Shown here one piece after another: positions 57,781 through 64,000 of a stretch of DNA of 64,000 nt. The translations under genes and the position numbers were made by a program. Source of the DNA: Scleroderma bovista (Eukaryota; Basidiomycota; Agaricomycetes; Boletales; Sclerodermataceae). Under the pieces are notes generated by a model that saw nothing but the letters and a program-made list of their open reading frames with translations, was not told the DNA's origin and made no database searches. Where the stretch lies: assembly GCA_037178675.1 (NCBI GenBank), contig JAYMGJ010000172.1:124001-188000 (forward strand), given 5' to 3'. Numbering within the stretch: the stretch's first letter is position 1; each line of letters opens with the position of its first letter.

Positions 57781-57788
57781 CGGATAAT

Positions 57789-59737
57789 TTACACGTGTCT
57801 CCCCGATGAGCGTATCTTTTCGAGGGCCTCTTCGCCATCAAAAACAGCAGCAGTCTCTTCCAATGTTCTATTCTTGGTCTCGACGAGGAAGAACCACAAG
57901 AACACGAATTCGACCGCCAACAAGCAGACATAGACCAGCTACATTTGGGATCAGTTTGACAGAACACAGACGCACCAGCATAACGGACTTACATAGTACT
58001 TCCACCCGAGAGCGTCGAGAGCAAAAGGATTTATATACTGGTTGAAAATGACAGCAAGGAAAATGACGACACCGAAGACACCAAACCCTTTCGAGCGGAG
58101 GTGGAAAGGAAGGATTTCGAGGGTGTAAGATATAATTAGAGGAGTAAATGCGATATCGTACGCAGCGAAGAAGAGGAACACAAAGACAACAAACGCACGA
58201 GCTGCAGCTGGAGTACCATATTCAGAGTACTGAGCGAGGCAGACAGTCTGGGCCGTGTAGAACAGCATCATCAAGCCGGCAGAAGACAAGAAGAGGAATC
58301 GACGGCCAAGCCTGTTGACTAAGACGGCAGCTAGAACCGCCCAGAACAAATTCCAGAGCTGCAGGAGGCCGTTCAGCAGTAGCTGAGTGCTTGGATTCGT
58401 GATGCCGATTTGATTAAAAACCTTGTATAGATAGAACATAACGGGACCGCCTCCAGACCATTGGGAGAAAATTGCCAACGCGACAATGACACAAATGCGT
58501 TTACGATTGCCGGGTGTAGCAACCAGGGTCATCCATCCGACATTAGCAGCAACTAAAGAAAAATCATGAGCACAAGAAGTCAATATAGTACCTGATGAAC
58601 CGTACTACCTTCGGAGTCAAATTTGATTTCGGCCTTGATTTCCTCGAATTCGAATTGAACAAGGGGGTCCTGCCTTTCCGCATATTGGACAAGCACCCTG
58701 AAACATACGACGTACACTTACTCATTACTGTCAGCGTGGTAGTAGGCCAGTATCCGAAGTGCTTCAGCCTCTTTGCCCTTGCTGACCAACCAACGCGGAG
58801 ACTCGGGTGCCAAGAGGACAAGTGCAAACTGCAACACGGCCGGAATACCCTGGAACAAGGACGGGAGACGCCATGCCCATGTGCTATTGAACTTGAGTGC
58901 ACCATATGTAGTCCAAGCAGCACTGAAGAATCATCGATATCCATCAGATAAAAAAAGCGTAGCGAGTCTACTCACATGAGTGAGCCGGAGAAGAAAAGGG
59001 CGTTGTACAGAGACGTCAGTTGTGCGCGGTATTCAGGATATGCTAGTTCGGTGATTAGCATTGGGGCAGCATTTCCTTGAGCCGATGGTTAGTATCCAGG
59101 AATTACAAAACAGCCGCGAACACTCACCAGCGATGGCTAAGCCAAATCCGATCATGAACCTAGCTGCGATGAACATGCCCACAGACTGTGATGCAGTCTG
59201 TACTGCGGTGGCTGCAAGCATGATCACTGCACCGACGAACACTGTCTTCCGACGACCAATGCCATCAGAGAAGTATGGAGCGATGGGACAACCGACCAAA
59301 AGTCCAATGCTCTAAGATCACCAATGGGCAATCAGAAATCATGGTTGTCAATGATAAAGAGGACCGCCTACCTGGATGGCGTTCAGGAGGCCGAGCATTC
59401 CATTCGGGGGGTAATTGAAGGCCGATTGCCACTGGGGGAGGGATTGGAGACCGTTCATCATACTACTATCATAGCCAACAGTAGAAGAGGTGATCAAGCT
59501 GAAGGGTTGTGACTAAGGATCCATTGCTGCTGCAAGGAAATACAAGTGACGCACAACAGGACAATCCAGGCATCGAGGAGGATGAGCCTATAGAACACAC
59601 TGGTCAGTAGCTGTACAAGGTAGACGACAGGAAGTCCAGGCTGACCGCTTGTTGTTGTACCACTTCCTCTTGGGATCGAGGAGGTGTGCGAAGGACGCAT
59701 CTTGGACGCCGCCAGTAGCAACAAGCCCACCGCCCAT
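57789..59737 (-). CDS. MFS sugar transporter (lactose permease/hexose type)
   Basis: Reads leftwards from ATG 59737 (MGGGLVATGGVQDASF) to TAA at 57791-57789 through about eight short introns, giving roughly 530 residues. Family motifs in order: GYDSSMMNGLQSLPQWQ, the loop DGIGRRKTVFVG, RFMIGFGLAIAG, PMLITELAYPEYRAQLTS, APESPRWLVSKG, GPVMFYLYKVF, NRLGRRFLFL, PLIISYTLEILPFHLRSKGF, and the end VETKNRTLEETAAVFDGEE. It has about twelve hydrophobic segments and no internal stop once introns are removed. Role: proton-coupled or facilitated uptake of sugars at the plasma membrane; substrate not predictable. A partial tandem copy begins at 64000. Confidence 0.9.
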
Positions 59738-60575
59738 GTCGACTGTTTCACTAAGAGAGCGAGAGAAGGGGTGAGAAGCGAAATAGAAGCCCATATTTAA
59801 GTGGGCACGCGGGCGGTAGTGGAGATGAAGTCGACCTACCAGTGGGCATTGTAATCCCACGCGAATCTGGGGGTCATGGCCTGTCATGGCGCTGGCGGAT
59901 TCTGAAGAAGTACAAAGAAGGGCATCCCTATTCATTTACCTTAGACTCGGGCCTTATCACTGGAACGTCTTACTTACTCGACAGAATGTGTTTATGGAAC
60001 AGGACACTTGCCGAGGTCTTGGGAAACATTCGCCGTTCGGGGCTACATAGAGGCGATAGGGTCATCCACGCAGAATGCGCAGCCTCCGTTCCACTTCGAG
60101 ACAACATAGGGTAGAGTGATCAGATTGGCCAACTCGAGATCAACTTGTGAAGTAATTCCCTGCACATAGTTCTTCTCAACCAAAGGTAATAAGCAGATTC
60201 TTGTGTTCAAAGGTGGTAGCATACTTACTACATAGCACACATTTGTCCCATGCGTGAAATGAAAGGCCCTCAGCTGACAGGTTGTACTAGACCACAAAAG
60301 CAGTTACTTATGTGGTAACAGGCACCCGAAGTTACATGAGGCCTCGTTATTCCAACGCAATGTGTGTGGCATCTCTCCCCTCAACAAGTGGCCAAACTCA
60401 TCTCCCTCTGGAGTCTGAGGCACCCGTTCTGGATGCTACGCAACGTAAGGCACTCAGTGGCTACTCAAGCCAAGTACGATTAACACAGCGGCTCCTATCT
60501 TACGAATTTTCATGAACTTGAGGTAGGTACTCAGCATGTTACCCCTACCAATACCTATGACTTCTTCTCAGCTTA
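59738..60575. other. Intergenic region between transporter 1 and the CNOT1 fragment
   Basis: It holds the promoter of transporter 1 (a TATTTAAG-like box on the minus strand near 59793) and no supported gene. Confidence 0.45.
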
Positions 60576-62300
60576 CCACCTGGCACCTCAATTGTGCGAA
60601 CCTTGATCCAGTTGAGGCCAGACATCACTGGTGGCGCAGAGGTCGTTCATGCCCTACTCACGCGGTTTGGAATATCCGACGCGAGCCTTCCTCGGGACAA
60701 CCAAGTAGTGGAGATTGTGTCCAGCTTTACTCGTTTGGCTGCGGAAGGTACCGTCTTATGCGATGTTGGGCGCTCGTGCGAGCGCTGAGCAGCTTCGTAA
60801 GTCTTTCACTACGTTTATATCTTCGGTTGATCACGATCTGTCCAACATGTTAGGATTAAAACCCGCCATAGCGACTGAAACTCCTCGATGCTTTGTTGTT
60901 TCTACCTGGCGACACTTTCAATTTCGTGTCAGTCACTGTGGATGATGTGGCCATAGCGAGTCCGCCTATCAAATCGTTTGTAGCGAATGTACAGGGGCAT
61001 ACATGGAACTCTCATGATCTTTTGAGACCCTCGTGCGACTGGTGGACTCTGAGAATTCGGATATCCGTACACAAGTGCGAGAAATGCTTGACAAAGCCCT
61101 CAAAATTAGCGCCGAGCTCGTCCACATGGGGCTGTTGCAGGTGCCGGTATGTTGTCGATCTTTGCTTCTAAATGGCGTAGCCTGAAACAACATATAGAAT
61201 TCCAACTGGAACGACGACAGCCTGGAATACTCCCGCAAACTGTTGGCTACGTTCTTGGCTGGTCACCTCAATTACCATGTGGTATTCAAGCGCTTATGGC
61301 AAATCGAGCCTACATACCTTACTGATGCCTTCCGTGATTTTTACGTGGAGAGCCCCCGATCCTAGACATTGCGCAAAACCTCGAGGTCAGGCTTGGTTTG
61401 TGTGACATACCTAAATTAATACTCTAGGTATTGGAATGTTTGTTGGAAATGCGTCCTTTTACATTCGCCTTGGACGTTGCTGCTCTCGCGTTTTGTGAAG
61501 AATACCCTGCAACCCATGGCGCAGAATTCCTTTGCTCGATGATCGTTTTCTTGGAAGTCAAAATGAACAGTGAAAAAGCCTCAAGGGTTTCAGAACCTCT
61601 TGTGGGTAGTCGTACGGTGCCGTTGAGTCCTCGAATTGTGGCGATCGTCTTGTGTACCCTTCGTAATAAGTAGGTATTGCGACGTGCACGTACTTTTGTG
61701 TGACTGAGATGACATTGTTTAGCTCTGCGAAGATGCCCCGCGAGGACATCGATTACTGCCTCGAAGTCCGGAATTCGTGCTTGCAAATCCATCCCTGCCT
61801 CATGAACCTTACCCCTAGTGCGGATGCTGAACCGGGTTTCTCTGTCATTGGCTACACCGCAGGAATCGAATCGGAAGTGGACGCTATTTATAAACAAATG
61901 TACGACGACCAAACGACCATTGACGAAGTTATTGCTCTGTTACAGCGAAGCAAGGCCTCGGCAGATGGCCGAGATCACGAAATCTTCTCGTGCATGCTTC
62001 GTGCCCTCTTTGACGAGTACAAGTTCTTCTATTAGGTCCTGTTATCCCCCCCCCACGAACTTGCCATGACCGCTTATCTCCTCGGATTCCCTTTAGGTAT
62101 CGCTATTCGATACGTTGTCGGCGCTCTCACTTGCGCTCCTTAGACCAACCTTTTCAAGTTCGGTCTTCAAGCCCTCGCTTAATTCGAAAGCCGACTTAGG
62201 GTATGGCAACCTCTATGCTAGGCACTCCTTCGAACCCCTCATCTCATGGAAGCTCGCCCTGACCTTGCGACGAACTCATCGCGCCCTTGCAGCTAGGGCC
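60576..62300 (+). pseudogene. CNOT1 (NOT1) central fragment, decayed
   Basis: Pieces in order: VRTLIQLRPDITGGAEVVHA, RDNQVVEIVSSFTRLAAEG, LPGDTFNFVSVTVDDVAIAS, TWNSHDLFETL (after a one-base shift), VREMLDKALKISAELVHMGL, EYSRKLLATFLAGHLNYH, IEPTYLTDAFRDFYVES, EMRPFTFALDVAALA, MIVFLEVKMNSEKASRVSEP, DYCLEVRNSCLQIHPCLMNL, GIESEVDAIYKQMYDDQTTI and IFSCMLRALFDEYKFFY. These are successive segments of the scaffold subunit of the CCR4-NOT deadenylase. Only about 450-500 of over 2,000 residues are here. Introns remain (for example 61674-61728), so it is a genomic, not processed, copy. Single-base indels and stops show decay. Confidence 0.8.
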
Positions 62301-62984
62301 GATGGCTCGCGACGCACGGATTCGAAACAAGACGGGAACGATTTATCTACACAGGGAGAGCTTCGGAGTCAGATGTACGAACTCTTTCATTCTGTGGCAA
62401 TCGTTCTCATGCAAATTGACCAAAACACTAGTTTTTTGTTTTGCCACTGCCACCTGGTTCGAGAGCAGATAGCCATGCACTACAAAACCCGGACTCCAGG
62501 CCGCGGGAAAGCCGCTGGTTTTCATGGCTTTTTAAGAGAAACAAACGATTGCCGAATGTGCAAGCGGAAGAATGCCCTGCACGAGGCAAAGATGTGGACC
62601 TAACTGCATTGCAGCCTCTAGTCGTCGCCTCTTACGAAAAATCGAGGCAACACAGCAGCAATAGAACAATAAAATGGTATTGCGTCAGGTAGGCGTTTCA
62701 CATCGTTCGTATTATATATGCATATCAGCGTGCTCCTTTGGAGACTGAAACTTCGAGTACCGAGAGCGAAGGAAGATGATGGGAGCCTTGGATTCAGTTG
62801 TTTCAGAGGTGAGTTGTCTCGGCTTGGTACTGCGCCCCTTCGCTGACGCGTGACTACAGCACTTAGATCGAGGTTCCATATACATGTGGGTTCCATTGCA
62901 TGTGAAGACGTGAATCATAACGTCTTTTTTTTTGACATCGTCGGGTTTCCTTATCTGGGGAAATAAAAGGTGGAGCATATCCCC
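62301..62984. other. Decayed sequence after the CNOT1 fragment
   Basis: An open plus-strand frame (to 62603) may be out-of-family CNOT1 tail; I cannot align it. The rest has no coding support. Confidence 0.35.
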
Positions 62985-63395
62985 TGTAAGATGGCAAGAC
63001 CGCATGATTATACCATCATCGTTGCATAACTGTTCTTCAACAACTTAACAGATGGTATTGCTGGCGAGGGTGTACACGTTGGAGGACGGTGCTTGGCAAC
63101 CACAATCGGCGCGCAAATAATCCGTTGAGTTAGTTGCTTGGATGACATGACTCCGACTCCCGAGAGAAGTCGCTGTTATGGACATTTTCTTCACATCATC
63201 CCAGGTATCCTCTCAAGAAATCGGATGATACCGATGAAACTAACCGTGAACGAGCAGCTATCGTATACCGATACATGCATGAGCGACCTACTAGAGAATA
63301 AGATACTGTACACATCGAAAGGCATAGGATAAAGAAGTTATCAAACCACAGCATAAATATGCACGTTGAACTTTATAGTTGTTTGTCGGAGAACT
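62985..63395. repeat. Duplicated downstream flank of transporter 2
   Basis: Matches 57378-57780, with shared landmarks TGTAAGATGGCAAGACCG, TTCTTCAACAACTTRACAGATG and CATAAATATGCAC. Confidence 0.8.
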
Positions 63396-64000
63396 TTACA
63401 CGTCTCCTCCCGGTGGGCGTATCTTTTCGAGGGCCTCTTCGCCATCAAAAACAGCAGCAGTCTCTTCCAATGTTCTATTCTTGGTCTCGACGAGGAAGAA
63501 CCACAAGAACACGAATTCGACCGCCAACAAGCAGATATAGAGCAGCTACATTTAATATGAGTTTGACAAAACGTAGACGCACTTAACGGACTTACATAGT
63601 ACTTCCACCCGAGAGCGTCGAGAGCAAAAGGATTTATATTCTGGTTGAAAATGAGAGCAAGAACAATGACGACACCAAAGACGCCGAAGCCTTTCGAGCG
63701 GAGGTGGAAAGGAAGGATTTCGATGGTATATGAAATAATTAGAGGAGTAAAAGCGATATCGAACGCAGCGAAGAAGAGGAACACAAAGACGACAAAGGCG
63801 TGACCTGCAGCTGGAGTGCCATATTCAGAGTACTGAGCGAGGGATATAGTCTGAGCCGTGTAGAACAGCATCATCAGGCCAGCAGAAGACAAGAAGAGGA
63901 ATCGACGGCCAAGCCTGTTGACTAAGGTGGCAGCTAAAACCGCCCAAAACAGATTCCAGAGTTGCAGGAGACCGTTCAGCAGTAACTGAGTGTTTGGATC
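63396..64000 (-). CDS. MFS sugar transporter 2, C-terminal part (runs off right edge)
   Basis: The last two exons of a close paralogue of the gene at 57789-59737. It reads NRLGRRFLFLSSAGLMMLFY, ISYTIEILPFHLRSKGF, an intron with GTAAGT donor, and VETKNRTLEETAAVFDGEE to TAA at 63398-63396. The frame is intact. The tail ends with PPGGDV where copy 1 has SSGRHV, and GHAF replaces ARAF. The N-terminal two thirds lie beyond the window. Copy number and orientation fit a tandem duplication with a period of about 5.6 kb. Confidence 0.9.

Noticed and set aside
1..64000. tRNA or rRNA genes
   Set aside because: I recognised no cloverleaf A/B boxes or rRNA segments by eye. A covariance-model scan would be needed to exclude them.

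Overview
The window looks like a gene-poor, transposon-rich stretch of a basidiomycete genome, from an agaricomycete and possibly from Boletales (the order is a guess from remembered families). The evidence is short introns of about 45-75 nt with GT..AG ends, a FunK1 kinase, DUF6589 and DUF6532 proteins, a chromodomain Ty3/gypsy element, several Ty1/copia families, a Plavaka transposase fragment and a Helitron helicase fragment. No prokaryotic features are present.

Layout. 1-4.07 kb: the C-terminal end of a RecQ-like helicase (+) converges on a DUF6589 gene (-). 4.34-28.1 kb: nested retrotransposons. The two halves of one chromovirus (gypsy) lie at 4343-9636 (+, pol and 3' LTR) and 25750-28127 (-, 5' LTR, gag and protease). 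They share a 28-bp duplicated junction, and their outer LTR edges carry the same 5-bp target duplication (GCATC/GATGC). The simplest reading is one gypsy insertion inside a copia gag gene, later broken by an inversion of about 21.4 kb. Inside the inverted block a Myb/SANT-like gene is cut by a non-autonomous copia (10474-13919) and an autonomous copia (14620-20531), and is truncated by a third copia LTR (21160). A DUF6532 gene (23175-25639) sits beside the right breakpoint.

28.8-37.1 kb: a 38-bp tandem repeat, an acidic unknown gene, a FunK1-type kinase, a Plavaka fragment, a nucleotidyltransferase-like gene and a Helitron/PIF1 helicase tail. 37.6-53.5 kb: a degraded segmental duplication. 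Three copies carry a small zinc-finger gene, and three GH88-like glycosidase pseudogenes follow the same units. A penta-EF-hand/Hsp70 chimeric relic lies between the first two units. 54-64 kb: the most housekeeping-like part, with a five-exon membrane protein, TATA-binding protein, and two tandem sugar transporters. A decayed CNOT1 fragment lies between the transporters.

A theme runs through all the mobile elements: otherwise open frames are broken mainly by TGA at positions where arginine (CGA) is expected, and paired LTRs differ largely at CpG sites. This points to CpG-directed C-to-T decay, as expected for cytosine methylation of transposons. Host genes use TGA as a normal stop.
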